A stretch of 64,000 nt of DNA from Phymorhynchus buccinoides (GCA_017654935.2 CM065710.1:15806371-15870370); one strand, 5' to 3'. Counted from the first letter of the stretch, positions 11,274 through 22,886 are shown. Notes: generated by a model from the sequence alone, not told the origin. A program made the numbers and translations.

Positions 11274-11384
11274 TATGTGTGTGTGTGACAAAAAATTATT
11301 CAATTTTTTCAGCACCTAAACTACAGAATCAATCCTAACGAAACTTGGCAGAATGCTTCCTTAGGTACACTAGATGCTGCCCGG

Positions 11385-11712
11385 GAAAGTCCGTTTAACG
11401 TCCTCCGGTCTGGAACAGACACACATGGGACATCAGTAGGTCATGGGTACATGCAGTGACCCGAACTTTTGCCTGAACTTTCTTGCTGAAACCCTATGTT
11501 TGTACGAGAGCGTGGTGACCACATTGAAGAGCATTTTCTTCAGGCTGTCAGCTGCCTGAAACTGCATCAAATTGCCTGAATTCAGGCTTCAGGCATAGCC
11601 CACATGCACCCCTGATAGATGTAAAGATGGTGGGAACGATACTGGAGGCAATGCCCGGAGGCAGTGCAACACCAGTAAAGTCCCGAAATTTTAACAATAC
11701 TGATGTGTCACT
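11385..11712 (+). repeat. Dispersed repeat D2, copy 1
   Basis: Contains a GTCCTCCGGTCTG block and, from 11623, a GATGGTGGGAACGATACTGG / GCCCGGAGGCAGTGCAAC block. The same order recurs at 52425-52622, 59173-59456 and (inverted) 60323-60478. No coding potential. The middle part (11420-11620) is not shared. Confidence 0.65.
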
Positions 11713-11723
11713 ACATTTTGACT

Positions 11724-12674
11724 GCCGTATTTTTACGGACTATAAGGCGATACTTTTTTTTCCCAGACTGAGACCCCTGCGCCTTATAATGTGACTGATA
11801 ATATAGTAAGAAACTATAATAACAAAATCTGGGTCGAGTTTCTCTAGATAACGGTTGCCGCGCGAATAACGCTTACGCCAAACGGGGCCTAAGAAACACT
11901 TTATAAAACGTTTGCGGAAGAATATTACAAGCTCTTGTGCGATTGGTAAAAAAAAAGTATTATTTTAACCAAACTTTAATGGACCAATCAACAACAAGAA
12001 ATGTATTCACCCCATGCTAGTCACGTGATAGTTCGCCAAGATACTTAGGGAGTAGCCACAAAACGTTTTCGGCAAACGTCGGCAAAAGGTGTTTCTTAGT
12101 TCCGTTTTTGCCGATTTACGCTCACACTACGTAACGCTAGCCCTTGTGAAACGGCCCCCAGAACTTTGTGTAAAATGTCAGGCATCAGAATACTCCAGAG
12201 TCCAATCCGCGGACGAACAACACTCGCCATGACCCCACAAAACTCTAGTCCGTAGTCGGCATCATTGCGATCATTCGCTACCCGATTTCTCGCGGAAAAG
12301 TTCAAAGTTCTCACATCATCATAGTCTCCCGCGATCATAATTATCCTCTAAATCGACTCATTTAAAACCCAAATCGCAATCACTGTCATCAAAACAAACT
12401 CTGAAACAGTGAAAGTAAGAGTCTAGAGAGCTCAAAACTCGGATGAAAAAACAAACATGGCCGCGATTTTTCGTTTCTGAAGGCGCAGTATGAAAACAAA
12501 CCGTTTAAGAATACCATTTGAGAATAAGATCGCGCTGCCTCATGAAGTACAAACCGCGGCCGGCAGTGCCCAAACTGTGGCCAGTGGCTACCAAAACCAC
12601 GGACCGTTCTGATGCCTGAATGTGAGGGGTGCGCCTTATAATCAGGTGCGCCTTGTAGTCCGTAAAATATGGTA
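11724..12674. mobile_element. TIR element (CCGTATTTTTACGG type), about 950 bp
   Basis: CCGTATTTTTACGGACTATA at 11725 and the inverse GTCCGTAAAATATGG ending at 12672, then TA. The inner part contains a second weak inverted pair around CTAAGAAACAC / GTGTTTCTTAG (11890 and 12090), so it may be composite. Minus-strand frames (80 codons at 12096-12338, 123 at 12389-12760) show no clear domain. Larger than its relatives; could be a decayed, once coding member. Confidence 0.65.
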
Positions 12675-12918
12675 GATACGGCCCGTGGTGTCAGACTGAC
12701 CAAACGACAAGCCATATCAACATAATCCCTGTGAATCAGATTTGAATGTGACAAAGGCATCGATTATTTCAAAATCAATGGAATGGATTTCAACCAAGAT
12801 TGGTTTGGTGAAAAAAGTGTTGTATAAGAATTTTTTTTGGTGTGTAAAATAATAAACTTCTGTGTATTGCCATGCCGTTACAGTTTTTTTTAAAAACACA
12901 AAACCCCTATCAGTTGTA
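12675..12918. other. No feature recognised
   Basis: AT-rich spacer between two transposon-derived blocks; no gene, RNA or repeat identified. Confidence 0.5.
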
Positions 12919-13166
12919 TTAACCCTATCAACGCTAGCCATTTTTCAGCCAAAATTTACCATTAAACTTACCCGGGTAGAGAAAATATTTTGTCTGCAAT
13001 ATTGGGGATTCCTCTGTGACGTGCATAAACATAGGGCCTATCCTTACCTCCCAAAATTAAGAACATAAGGTCATTAGGATACCAGACCCTCATTTGATGC
13101 CTTTTAGTGACGTGGGTGTCAAATCATTGTGGTGCCAAGAGGCGACAGTGGCGATGAAAGGGTTAA
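12919..13166. mobile_element. piggyBac-like MITE P1, copy 4
   Basis: TTAA at 12919-12922 and 13163-13166. The left end is CCCTATCAACGC, a diverged version also seen at 19384; the right end is GGCGATGAAAGGG. The interior matches other copies. Confidence 0.85.
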
Positions 13167-13268
13167 TCCACTATGATTGTCGCTGGTATTATTTACGGCA
13201 TTACGCTATTACTGCCACAGTTCTTGCTCTTCCCATTGCAGTTGTCATGGCTGTTGCCTCCACAGCCA

Positions 13269-13517
13269 TTAACCCTTTCACCCACCAGCCATTTTTCAGC
13301 TAAAGAATACCATTAAACTTAACTGTGTAGAGAACATAAGTTATCTGCAATATTGGGAATTCCTCTATGCCCTGTATATAACATTAGGCCTGTCCTTACC
13401 TCCCAAAATGAAGAAAGTAGGGTCTTCAGATAACAGGCCCTGATTTGATGCTTTTTAGTGACATGGGTGTTAAACCATTGTGGTGCATAAATGCGACATT
13501 GGCGGTGAAAGGGTTAA
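13269..13517. mobile_element. piggyBac-like MITE P1, copy 5
   Basis: TTAA at both ends (13269-13272, 13514-13517), CCCTTTCACCCACC and GGCGGTGAAAGGG termini, 249 bp. One of the most intact copies, about 100 bp from copy 4. Confidence 0.88.
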
Positions 13518-13535
13518 TATGCTTTATGTGTGTGT

Positions 13536-13869
13536 CCTCCCCGTGGGGATACCGGGGGGTGTCTTAAAAATAGTTCCCCACCTTCTGGAAGTTCTGTGCT
13601 TGTAACTTCCTCTAATCTGCCACTCTCTGCGTTTTCCCCTTTGCTTTGTGTCATCTACTATCTTTCTGATTTATTGGCGGTCCATTCTCCTGCCTTTTTT
13701 TCCCCGAAAAAAAAAATCTTCCAAATAATTTTTCTCCTTTGAGCTCCTCCGAAATCGGAATGTGTCGGCTGTACGCTAGCGGGGAGACCAGTGAAAACTG
13801 AAAACCGGACACATACGTACCTTACCCATTATGGCCATATGGCCTGGGAACGCAGTCAGAAGAGAAGAA
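13536..13869 (+). mobile_element. Retroposon R, copy 2 (type A 3' end)
   Basis: Runs from CCCCGTGGGGATACC to GGCCTGGGAACGCAG and a short AGA-rich tail. Flanked by a 10-bp duplication (ATGTGTGTGT at 13526-13535, ATGTGTGAGT at 13870-13879, one mismatch), indicating retroposition. Type A members share this 3' half with 36866-37181 and 41463-41817. No A/B boxes recognised; no coding frame. Confidence 0.75.
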
Positions 13870-14013
13870 ATGTGTGAGTGAAATGAAATTTGTAAAATGG
13901 AAAAAATAATTAACAAAATAAAAAACCAATAAACACAAAACCCCACAATAAGAAACCCAAGTGTAAAACATTATCTCCCCCTGACTTTCACTGTAACGGG
14001 GAGTATGGCTTAT

Positions 14014-14110
14014 ATGACTATGCTAATCTGGCTTAGTTTATTCTGCTATGTATGTTGAAAATTGTGCGTATTCTTTGTTCGGTTTATCTGTAATACATGT
14101 TCATATTACT
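14014..14110 (+). repeat. 119-bp tandem repeat, leading partial unit
   Basis: Contains GGCTTAGTTTATTCTGCTAT and CTTGGGGAAATGTAATGAC, matching the 119-bp units at 16066-16513. The 2-kb minisatellite begins exactly at the GGGGAAATGTAATGAC end of this unit and returns to the next unit at its right edge. Confidence 0.85.
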
Positions 14111-16062
14111 TGGGGAAATGTAATGACAGGGACATATAGAGACGGGGAAACATAGAGACGGGGAAACATAATGACGGGGAAACATAGAGACGGGGATACA
14201 TAGACGGGGACACATAGAGACGGAGAAATATAATGACTGGGAAATATAGAGACGGGGAAATATAGACGGAGAAAGATAATGACGGGGAAATATAGAGACG
14301 GGGACATATAGAGACGGGGGACATATAGACGGGGACACATAGAGACGGGAGAAATATAGACGTTGAAATATAGAGACGGAGAAATATAATGACGGGGAAA
14401 TATAGAGACGGAGAAATATGACGGGGAAATATAGAGACGGGGAAATATAGAGACGGAGAAATATGACGTTGAAATATAGAGACGGAGAAATATAATGACG
14501 GGGAAATATAGACGGAGAAATATGACGGGGAAATATAGAGACGGAGAAATATGACGGGGAAATATAGAGACGGAGAAATATAATGACGTGGAAACAGAGA
14601 GACGGAGAAATATGACGTGGAAACATAGAGACGGAGAAATATGACGTGGAAACATAGAGACGGAGAAATATGACGTGGAAATATAGAGACGGAGAAATAT
14701 GACGTGGAAATATAGAGACGGAGAAATATAATGATGGGGAAATATAGAGACGGAGAAATATAGAGACGGGGAAATATAGAGACGGGGAAATATAGACGGA
14801 GAAATATAGAGACGGGGAAATATAGAGACGTGGAAATATAATGACGGGGAAATATAGACGGAGAAATATAATGACAGGGAAATATAGACGTGGAAATATA
14901 ATGACGGGGACATATAGACGGGGAAATATGACGGGGAAATATAGAGACGGGGAAGTATAATGACAGGGAAACATAGAGACGTGGAAATATAATGACGGGG
15001 AAATATAGAGACGTGGAAATATAATGACGGGGAAATATAGAGATGTGGAAATACAATGACGGGGAAATATAGAGACGGGGAAATATAGACGGAGAAATAT
15101 GACGTGGAAATATAGAGACGTGGAAATATAATGACGTGGAAATATAATGACGGAGAAATATAATGACATGGAAATATAGAGACGGAGAAATATAGAGACG
15201 GGGAAATATAGAGACGTGGAAATATAATGACGGGGACATATAGACGTGGAAATATAGAGACGTGGAAATATAGAGACGGGGAAATATAGAGATGGAGAAA
15301 TATAGAGATGGGGAAATATAGAGACGGGGACATATAGAGAGACGGGGAAATATAATGACATGGAAATATAGACGGAGAAATATGACATGGAAATATAGAG
15401 ACGGGGGAAATATAATGACGTGGAAATATATATAGACGGGGAAATACAACGACGTGGAAATATATATAGAGACGGGGAAATATATATATAGATACGGGGA
15501 AATATAATGATGTGGAAATATACATATAGACGGGGAAATACAATGACGTGGAAATATATATAGAGACGGGGAAATATAATGACAGGGAAATATAGAGACG
15601 GAGAAATATAATGACGGGGACATATAGACGTGGAAATATAGAGACGGGAAATATAGAGACGGGGAAATATAATGACGGGGAAATATAGACGTGGAAATAT
15701 AGACGGGGGAAATATAATGACGTGGAAATATATATAGACGGGGAAATATAGACGTGGAGAAATATAGAGACGGGGAAATATAATGACATGGAAATATAGA
15801 CGGAGAAATATGACGTGGAAATATAGACGGGGGAAATATAATGACGTGGAAATATATATAGACGGGGAAATACAATGACGTGGAAATATATATAGAGACG
15901 GGGAAATATAATGAAATATAATGATGGAAATATACATATAGACAGGGAAATACAATGACGTGGAAATATATATAGAGACGGGGAAATATAATGACGGGGA
16001 AATATAGAGACGGGGAAATTATAATGACGGGGAAATATAGAGACGGGGACATATAGAGACGG
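14107..16062. repeat. Minisatellite, GACGGGGAAATATA(GA/AT), about 2 kb
   Basis: More than 100 copies of 13- to 16-base units varying between GACGGGGAAATATAGA, GACGTGGAAATATAAT and shortened forms; ATATATATAG variants cluster at 15420-15980. All three minus frames are open over 560-655 codons because the unit complement has no stop. The predicted Tyr-Phe-Pro-Ser repeats are a by-product of the array. It appears to be an expansion of the GGGGAAATGTAATGACG end of the 119-bp unit. Confidence 0.93.
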
Positions 16063-16513
16063 GGATCTGCCAATATTGCTTAGTTTATTCTGCTATGTTG
16101 AAAATTGCGCGTATTCTTTGTTCGGTTTATCTGTAATACACGTTCATAATACTTGGGGAAATGTAATGACGAGAGAGACGGGGATCTGCCAATATTGCTT
16201 AGTTTATTCTGCTATGTTGAAAATTGCGCGTATTCTTTGTTCGGTTTATCTGTAATACACGTTCATAATACTTGGGGAAATGTAATGACGAGAGAGACGG
16301 GGATCTGCCAATATTGCTTAGTTTATTCTGCTATGTTGAAAATTGCGCGTATTCTTTGTTCGGTTTATCTGTAATACACGTTCATAATACTTGGGGAAAT
16401 GTAATGACGAGAGAGACGGGGATCTGCCAATATTGCTTAGTTTATTCTGCTATGTTGAAAATTGCACGTATTCTTTGTTCGGTTTATCTGTAATACACGT
16501 TCATAATACTTGG
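16063..16513 (+). repeat. 119-bp tandem repeat, 3.8 units
   Basis: Near-identical 119-bp units start about 16066, 16185, 16304 and 16423, each with ATCTGCCAATATTGCTTAG and GACGAGAGAGACGGGG. The 73-codon open frames repeated in each unit reflect the array and are not a gene. Confidence 0.95.
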
Positions 16514-16869
16514 CCAGTCGCTCTCTCTCTCGTGCGAGAGAGGGAGAGAGAAAAAAATTTAAAGAAAGGAAAGGGGTATGCAGAGCTTGATTCGCATGTA
16601 TCGGATGGTTATGAAAAAGTAACGTTTGTTTTCGTGTAGTAGACGGGGACATGAAATATTGGAATGCATGTATGCGTGGATGGGGATGGGGGTGGGGGTG
16701 GGGGGTTGAATGTGATGTATGCTGTATTTTTAATAAATAAAAATGACATTGAAGCTTGCTCGTTTGGAATGCGTGTAATTTTCTTTTTTTCAAATTTGGG
16801 TTTTGAGTTTTAAATCCAAATCAGCAAGAAAGCACGAAAACACAGCTCAAACCTCTCACCTTAACTGTA
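16514..16869. other. Spacer with CT/GA palindrome and GGTGGGG repeats
   Basis: CTCTCTCTCGTGCGAGAGAG at 16523 is a short palindrome. A GGGGATGGGGGTGGGG tract follows at about 16680. No gene seen. Confidence 0.6.
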
Positions 16870-17277
16870 AATCGTCGGTGAAATTCAGAAACCTCGTATC
16901 TCAATTTTTGAGAAAAACGAAACAAACTTTAAAAAAATTAACCGCGTTGACCACAATCGATTAACTATGATGAATATGTTGTTCAAGACATTGCGAGTTT
17001 AGTCCAGCATTTCGTTAAAATTATGTAAAAAAAAAAAAAAAAAATAAGACTTGAAAAGAGCGAAGATACAAGGTTTTTGTCCTTAACTAGATCTGAATTT
17101 GGGACTTACGAGTTTTTCTTCTATTTACACAACCTCATTTACCCCAGATAGAAAGTCGTTAGAGATACAAGCTTTTGGTGGAAGGTGGCGGGAAAAAATT
17201 AGAGAGCTGACTATGTATGTAACTCAAAAAAAACAAAAATCGAGATACGAGGAATTTTTGAATTTCACCGACGAAAT
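16870..17277. mobile_element. TIR element X, copy 1
   Basis: Left terminus ATCGTCGGTGAAATTCAGAA with CCTCGTATCTCAATTTTTG; the right end is its inverse (AATTTCACCGACGAAAT), arms about 40 bp, total about 408 bp. A longer relative lies at 34231-35320. No coding frame. TSD not resolved. Confidence 0.7.
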
Positions 17278-17334
17278 ACCATGATGCAAAGAACAATATC
17301 CGACTCAGTTGGATGAAACTGGTTGTGACAACGC

Positions 17335-17353
17335 GTGTGTGTGTGAGAGTGTA

Positions 17354-17391
<38 letters not shown>

Positions 17392-17640
17392 GATAGAGGG
17401 AGGGCCTCTATGTGTGGGAAAGTGTGTGTGTGCGTAGTGCAAGGCGGCTGCGGAGCGCGTCGTGCGAGGCGGGTGCTGCATGCTCGCACGGGGCCATTGT
17501 GTGTGCTCGCGCGGGTGCGTTGTTAATGCGTCTGGGTGTGTGTGTGCACAAGCATGTGTATGTGTGTTCGTGCGTCTGTCACCCTCGCGTGTCCTGCAGT
17601 GTGTGGTGGTGTGGTGTGGGTGTGGGTGTGTGTGTGTGCC
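17335..17640. repeat. GT/GA microsatellite and GT-rich stretch
   Basis: A GTGTGT tract followed by a GAGAGA tract (17338-17395), then GT-rich sequence to 17640. Overlapping open frames on both strands are composition artefacts. Confidence 0.85.
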
Positions 17641-17728
17641 AAGGCTACTTCGCATCAGCTCTTTGGTTGTTTGTTTTCTTGTTTTAATATTGATTCTTTT
17701 AATGTTTTCTTTTTAATCAACGTAAATA

Positions 17729-17801
17729 TGTCTTGTAAAGCGCTTAGAGCCCTTACTGAGAATAGGCGCTATAAAAAATACGCATTATTATTATTATTTG
17801 A
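17729..17801 (+). mobile_element. Retroposon 3' tail ending in (ATT)n
   Basis: TGTAAAGCGCTTAGAGCCC...GGCGCTATAAAAAATACGC then ATTATTATTATT. Same 3' end as at 7799 and 27315. Confidence 0.7.
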
Positions 17802-17945
17802 CCTTTCCACAGTTTTCCTTTCTTTTGACAGAGTGAGTAGAAATCACAGATGCAAATTTTGGTCGGATGAAACCCTTCCAACCAGGTCGGAAGGAATTGG
17901 CGACGGCACCATTTAGTTCCAACTCACTCAGGCAACTGTGGGAAT

Positions 17946-18059
17946 GGAGTGGCACAGTGGTTGCGCGTTCGCCTCGTGTCGAGTAAACCCGAGTTCAAAC
18001 CTGGCTACAGGTTTTTTTTCTCTCTCACTTTGCACTAGGCCTTACGGTCTGAACGTGGA

Positions 18060-18090
<31 letters not shown>

Positions 18091-18311
18091 CGTGTGCCCA
18101 TGCACTTAGCATACGTTAAACCCAGTGGTAACGAAAAAGTTGTCATTTGGTCAAAATGTACACACACACCCTTTCTTTCATCAGTCACACAAAAATCGCA
18201 TGCAAAATATTTTAAAAAATTGGGTGGCGCACCTCTGGCTGCGACGCGCTCTCCAGGTGGGAGCAACCCGAATTTCACAGAGGCGCCTCTGTGACTATAA
18301 AGTACCTAATA
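17946..18311 (+). mobile_element. tRNA-derived SINE, copy 1
   Basis: The head has a pol III A box (TGGCACAGTGG) and a B box (GAGTTCAAACC) at tRNA spacing. The body has TCTTTCGGATGAGACGATAA and GGTCCCGTGTGCCC, which resembles the conserved central domain of V-SINE-type elements. The 3' part ends ACTATAAAGTACCTAATAC. Copies at 53060-53436 and, truncated and inverted, 19606-19786. Central-domain assignment is from memory. Confidence 0.8.
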
Positions 18312-18795
18312 CAACCAATGCTTGCTGATAGTGTGAAGACGGCACACGGCCACAACTAATCGAATTAAGTTCACAACTTAATTTTCTTCCAACTAAAAAG
18401 GTTTGATAGTGTGCAGCAGCTTTTATCAAGATATTCGTCCAACTATTTCAAAAAAAATTAAATGGATTGTCCAGTTAAGTGATGACGAAACCTTCAACAA
18501 AATTGCATCAAAATCTGTTCAAAACTTTAAAAGTGAGTAAAATGGTTACCATGGATACAATGAGACGGAGAAATCATGGTTTTGATCCTCTTGCAATCGC
18601 GTTTGTTACAGAAAAAAACCGTGTTCAGATTCTTTCACACATTTTCGGGAAAATCTGTCTTTTGAAGCACACAGAGCGCCATACAGTTACTATCGCATCA
18701 CTGCAAGTGAGAAGCTTCTTCATAGTGTGTGTATAACAAGCTAGAACTTAGTGCGTGATGAAAATGCCATCAGAGGGGGTCTCAGAGTGGGGGCA
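18312..18795. other. No feature recognised
   Basis: Intermediate-composition sequence; an 85-codon open frame (18479-18736) shows no known domain or splice context. Confidence 0.5.
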
Positions 18796-18799
18796 AGCT

Positions 18800-19213
18800 A
18801 CGGGCGGTTTTGGGGCGGCTTGAATACACAGACAACTTCCGGATGGGCGGTTTGGGACGGCTTGAATACATAGAGGCGACTTCCGGATGGGCGGTTTGGG
18901 GGCAGCTTGAATACATAGAGGCGACTTCCAGATGGGCTGTTTGGGGGTGGCTTGAATACATAGAGGCGACTTCCGGATGGGCTGTTTGGGGACGGCTTGA
19001 ATACATAGAGGCGACTTCCGGATGGGCTGTTTGGGGGTGGCTTGAATACATAGAGGCGACTTCCGGATGAGCGGTTTGGAGGCAGCTTGAATACATAGAG
19101 GCGACTTCCAGATGGGCGGTTTGGGGGCGGCTTGAATACATTGAGGCAACTTCCAGATGGGCGGTTTTGGGGGCAGCTTGAATACATTGAGGCAACTTCC
19201 AGATGGGCGGAAT
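18800..19213. repeat. 45-bp minisatellite, about 9 units
   Basis: Unit CTTGAATACATAGAGGCGAC plus TTCCGGATGGGC and a TTTGGGGGCGG linker, 45 bp (15 codons). Because the unit is a multiple of three and lacks stops in several frames, one plus and three minus frames stay open (86-180 codons). No start context or homology supports a protein. Confidence 0.9.
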
Positions 19214-19383
19214 AAATGCAAGAGGGTTAAAAAAAAAACCAGACATAAACTAAAATCCCACATAAACCCAGTTAATGCAAAGAAAACCACAAATAAGCGT
19301 TTTTCTATACCATGTTTTTTTCAGACAATAAGTCTTCATTAAAAGGCGCACACCCAAAATTTTACAAAAAAATTCAAGCTTTG

Positions 19384-19809
19384 TTAACCCTTTCAACGCT
19401 AGCCATTCTTCAGCCAAAATTTACCATTAAACTTACCCGGGTAGAGTAAAGATTTCCTCTGCAATATTGGGGATTCCTCTGTGACGTGCATAAAATAGGG
19501 CCTATCCTTACCTCCCAAAATGAAGAACATAAGGTCACTGGATACCAGACCCTCATTTGATGCCTTTTAGTGACATGGGTGCAAAATCATTGTGGTGCCA
19601 AGAGGTATTAGGTATTAGGTACTTTATAGTCACAGAGGCGTCTGTGAAATTCGGGTTGCTCCCACCTGGAGAGCGCGTCGCAGCCAGAGGCGCGCCACCC
19701 AATGTTTTTTGTGTTTTTTTTTGCACGCGATTTTTGTCACTGATGAGGGGGGGGGGGGGGGGGGGGGGTGGGGGGGGGGGGGGGGGCGACAGTGGCGATG
19801 AAGGGTTAA
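19384..19809. mobile_element. piggyBac-like MITE P1, copy 6, interrupted by a SINE
   Basis: TTAACCCTTTCAACGC at 19384, normal P1 interior to GCCAAGAGG at 19605, then a SINE fragment, then P1 resumes CGACAGTGGCGATGAAGGG and TTAA (19806-19809). Confidence 0.83.
19606..19786 (-). mobile_element. Truncated SINE, copy 3, nested in P1
   Basis: Inverse of the 3' half of the SINE at 17946: repeated TATTAGG, then TACTTTATAGTCACAGAGGC and GGGTTGCTCCCACCTGGAG. It lacks the tRNA head and ends in a poly-G run (19747-19786), so it is 5'-truncated. Confidence 0.8.
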
Positions 19810-20425
19810 AACATGTTCTTACTATATTAACATGGGTGCCGCTGTTATGATAAATAAGTACCTGTCATTAAATATCTACCTCTCGCATGCGAACTGTACC
19901 CATCTAACCCTAACCCTATCCCTAACCACGGAAAGAACCAAGAAATGGAGCAGGAGGGTGTAAATCTACATATTTGCCGAGAAATCGATGTACAAATCCA
20001 TGCACTTAGTTTCGTAAAATTCACAATGGCGGACAAACAAACGATTCTGATTGGCTACGCGGCTAGGACTACTTATCTCATAGAGGTAAAAATACAACCG
20101 CCACACCACTACACAAAATGAAAAACACCCTGAAAGGCCGGGGTCCAGGGGTAACGTCCCCCTGCAGCTGAAGCAAAAAAAAAGATTTACGAAGGTATTT
20201 TAGTTTGCTTTTTTCCACAATTTATACAAATGCTTATTTTAAAGTGTTTCAAAAATACAGTAGACACACAAAGATCTTGTTTGACAAATTTAAAAAAAAA
20301 GGAAATTCTTTTTCTGGTAAAATTCAAAAACATATGAACAGGCTACGTGTAAGGAAAGGGAAGGGAAATAGTCGACGTCTTTAACATTAACAAAAATAAT
20401 TTAAAAACCGGAAATCCTTGTATAC
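19810..20425. other. Spacer with one telomere-like stretch
   Basis: Contains CTAACCCTAACCCTATCCC at about 19906-19924, a short interstitial telomere-like motif. Otherwise no gene or repeat family recognised. Confidence 0.55.
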
Positions 20426-20582
20426 CAGGGCCTGTATTCACATTGAGATAGCATGAGACTTAGCATGATGCTAACTTAGAAGCTCTTCCAATGTCCTATA
20501 GGATTTAATAGGACTTTTGGAAGAGCTTCTAAGTTAGCATGATGCTAAGTCTCATGCTATCTCAACGTGAATACAGGCCCAG
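20426..20582. mobile_element. Harbinger-like foldback MITE H, copy 1
   Basis: 151-bp near-perfect palindrome (20429-20579) with ends GGCCTGTATTCA and TGAATACAGGCC, flanked by CAG on both sides (20426-20428, 20580-20582). A 3-bp CAG/CTG duplication is typical of PIF/Harbinger. The most diverged of four copies. Confidence 0.8.
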
Positions 20583-20677
20583 GAAAAGTTGCACCCACGT
20601 ATTATTTGCCACATTTTAAGGAGCAGGGGTCTAGTTACCGTAATTTACCATCTAATTACCGTAATTTACCGTCTAAT

Positions 20678-21079
20678 TACCGTAATTTACGGCCCATAAG
20701 GCGACACAGCGCATAAGGCGCACCCCCTGCTTTTTTTAATAAAAAATCGTAATTTGAACAAAGATAGGGCGCATACACCCGATAAGGTGCAAAGAAATTT
20801 AAAAAAAAAAAAAAGGAAGAACGAAACGATCAGCGAAAGTAACATCATTACAGGTCTGTTGCTGTGTCCGATTGTGATCACGGAAGAGATACGATCATGA
20901 AGCGAAAGTGCAATGTGAGTGAACTGTTGTCGGTTTGTTGTGGAAGCTACCAGAGCATGGTGAGTTGTTCATTTCAACTCTCGACCCCCTTACTTTTTTC
21001 TGTTTAGAGTATAGAAAGGGCGCAGGGGTCAAAGTTCAGTGATATAAAGTTGCGCCTAATAGGCCGTAAAATTAGGGTA
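20678..21079. mobile_element. TIR element (CCGTAATTTACGG type)
   Basis: Starts TA, then CCGTAATTTACGGCCCATAA; ends GGCCGTAAAATTAGGGTA. Preceded by two extra copies of the TAATTACCGTAATTTACCG terminus (20635-20680). No transposase seen. Confidence 0.55.
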
Positions 21080-21295
21080 ACCCCCTGTCGCATGAAAATA
21101 GTGTAGCTCGTAAAAATAAAAAGCTCGCTTTTTTTTTTTTTTCTAGGGTTAGGGTTAGGTTTAGAGTTAGTTAAATGGTTAAAGTACAGAAAAAGTGAAA
21201 TTTGTGGTTGTCGCAAATACAGACTCTCATAGTAGCGAGCTTTTTATTTTTACGAGCTATAACAATAACCCTTTTTTCATGCGACAACCCCTTGC
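21078..21295. mobile_element. Foldback element FB2 with telomere-like core
   Basis: Left arm has TGTCGCATGAAAA and AGCTCGTAAAAATAAAAAGC. The right arm is the inverse, ending CATGCGACAACCCC. The loop contains CTAGGGTTAGGGTTAGG (21145-21162). Unassigned family. Confidence 0.7.
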
Positions 21296-22256
21296 CAGCT
21301 ACTACGTCCTGTTGGTAAGATTGTTGTGTGCCTGTAAACATAGGTACTACATGCATTTTTTTCATCACCATATTTTAGTTACAGTGTAAGGGAAATAACT
21401 GCAGAAAATGACATAGAACACAGTAGAAGGGTTTAAGTTACAGAGTCATCTACCTTGGTCTACCTTGGCATTTATTTGTCGAATTTTACTGGAATTTGAT
21501 AGAGATTTTTGTTCTTGGAAAAAAACCAAGTTGGCGTCAACTAGCGGCAGTACTTGACAACGTGGATGTTTTAGACGATATACTGTACTAGATGTGTTGG
21601 ATGAAGTGCTAAATGATGCGGTCACTGAAGTGTGTATTCTGGATTACCTAGTGGATTATATCTGGATTACCCTGTAATGTTGAAGAAATAAGCAAGAAGA
21701 TGGAAAGGTCAGTCAGTTTTATATCTAGTGTTTATTCACCTGATGTTGGTTGTCTGTATTGTTTTGTATATCTGCAGTATAATCTATGGACAATAATGCT
21801 GTGAAGTTTGCAGCTTCAAAATTAAATATTGAAGGGGAGTTATAACAATTTTAGCATTGGAGGGTGAACATTGAGTGGTTTTTTGCTCGGCACACAGAAT
21901 TCCAAATTGAACACAAAAATGGGGACGGCAGGCAAGGGATTAAGTCCAGGGGTGGTGGGGGGGTGGGGGGTTGTATGCATTACAGCGTAGAACACGGTAA
22001 TTTCACACAAAACTTCAAAAACAGTTTCCAAGCTACACACTATAATTCCACACAAACCGGGACTTGTGCAAAGAAAAATTTTAATAAAGGAACGCTAATA
22101 AAACACCTCACCCAATTGTAATTATATATTCATATTTTGGCCAATAATAAAAAAAAAAAACACTTCCCCAAACAATCAAGATGGGCTTATGCAAATATTT
22201 GCATTGAATACATTCACCGACTTTAACATCTCTCAAACTACGAAGTAGCTTATTCA
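21296..22256. other. Unassigned non-coding stretch
   Basis: No gene recognised. 21430-21720 is of moderate complexity with no long open frame; a G-rich run lies at about 21955. Could be unique intergenic DNA. Confidence 0.5.
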
Positions 22257-22548
22257 CAATTACATTATGAATACAGGAAACCTCCTTATAAGACTTATAC
22301 AGTGAAAAACCTCCCTATAAGACTTCTATACAGTGAAACCTTCCTTATAAGACCTCTCGGTAAAGGTCAAGATGTGTGCTACATTCTCGGTTAATTCCAT
22401 TTTTGACTTTCTTACCAAACATGAAGCTGTATTATGAACATTCTTCAGCTAAATGTCATTATCTTTGTTGCAGTCATGATAAGGCCATTATCATAATACC
22501 CATTTTTGGATGATTTTGAAGGTCTTATAAGGGAGGTTCATGCCACAT
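22257..22548. mobile_element. Composite of Pg1 termini and FB1 fragment
   Basis: Three successive Pg1-like starts (for example TATACAGTGAAACCTTCC) at 22278-22345, then an FB1 half (GGTAAAGGTCAAGATG at 22352), then a Pg1 right end (GTCTTATAAGGGAGGTTC) at 22525-22542. Reads as an FB1 element inserted into a rearranged Pg1 copy, now decayed. Confidence 0.6.
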
Positions 22549-22645
22549 GGATGCTCCTGCTTTCAGGATGTCCTGCTTTCAGGAGGCTCCTGCTTCGGAT
22601 GACTCCTGCTTCAGACGCTCTGCTTTCAGGATGTCCTGAAGTTCA
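22549..22645. repeat. Short tandem repeat, TCCTGCTTTCAGGA
   Basis: Five or six imperfect copies of a TCCTGCTTTCAGGATG / GACTCCTGCTTC unit; the unit is itself palindromic (TCCTG...CAGGA). Confidence 0.6.
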
Positions 22646-22886
22646 GGATTGTTTAACTGCTGGAGTTGGCGTCATAGATTATGATAATTTGAGAAGATGC
22701 ATTTTGCTGGTAAGATAGAGTTCATGAAGTTTCACAGAAGTGAAAGTGACGAGAGCCTGTCAGTTTCCCTTCAGCATCACCCCCCCCCCCCCCCCCCCCC
22801 GGGGGCATTGACCCGGAACCCCAGGAGGTGCGCTGTCCTGCACTTAGCCAGGGCTGGCAGGATTTTTTAATTATCCCGGAGCACCC

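Noticed and set aside
14084..16073. Three overlapping minus-strand open frames of 562-655 codons
   Set aside because: They lie on a 13-16 bp minisatellite and are open in all three frames at once, which a coding gene would not be. The predicted products are Tyr-Phe-Pro-Ser repeats without domains.
18800..19213. A CRISPR-like array
   Set aside because: Units are contiguous 45-bp repeats without unique spacers, in a eukaryotic context.
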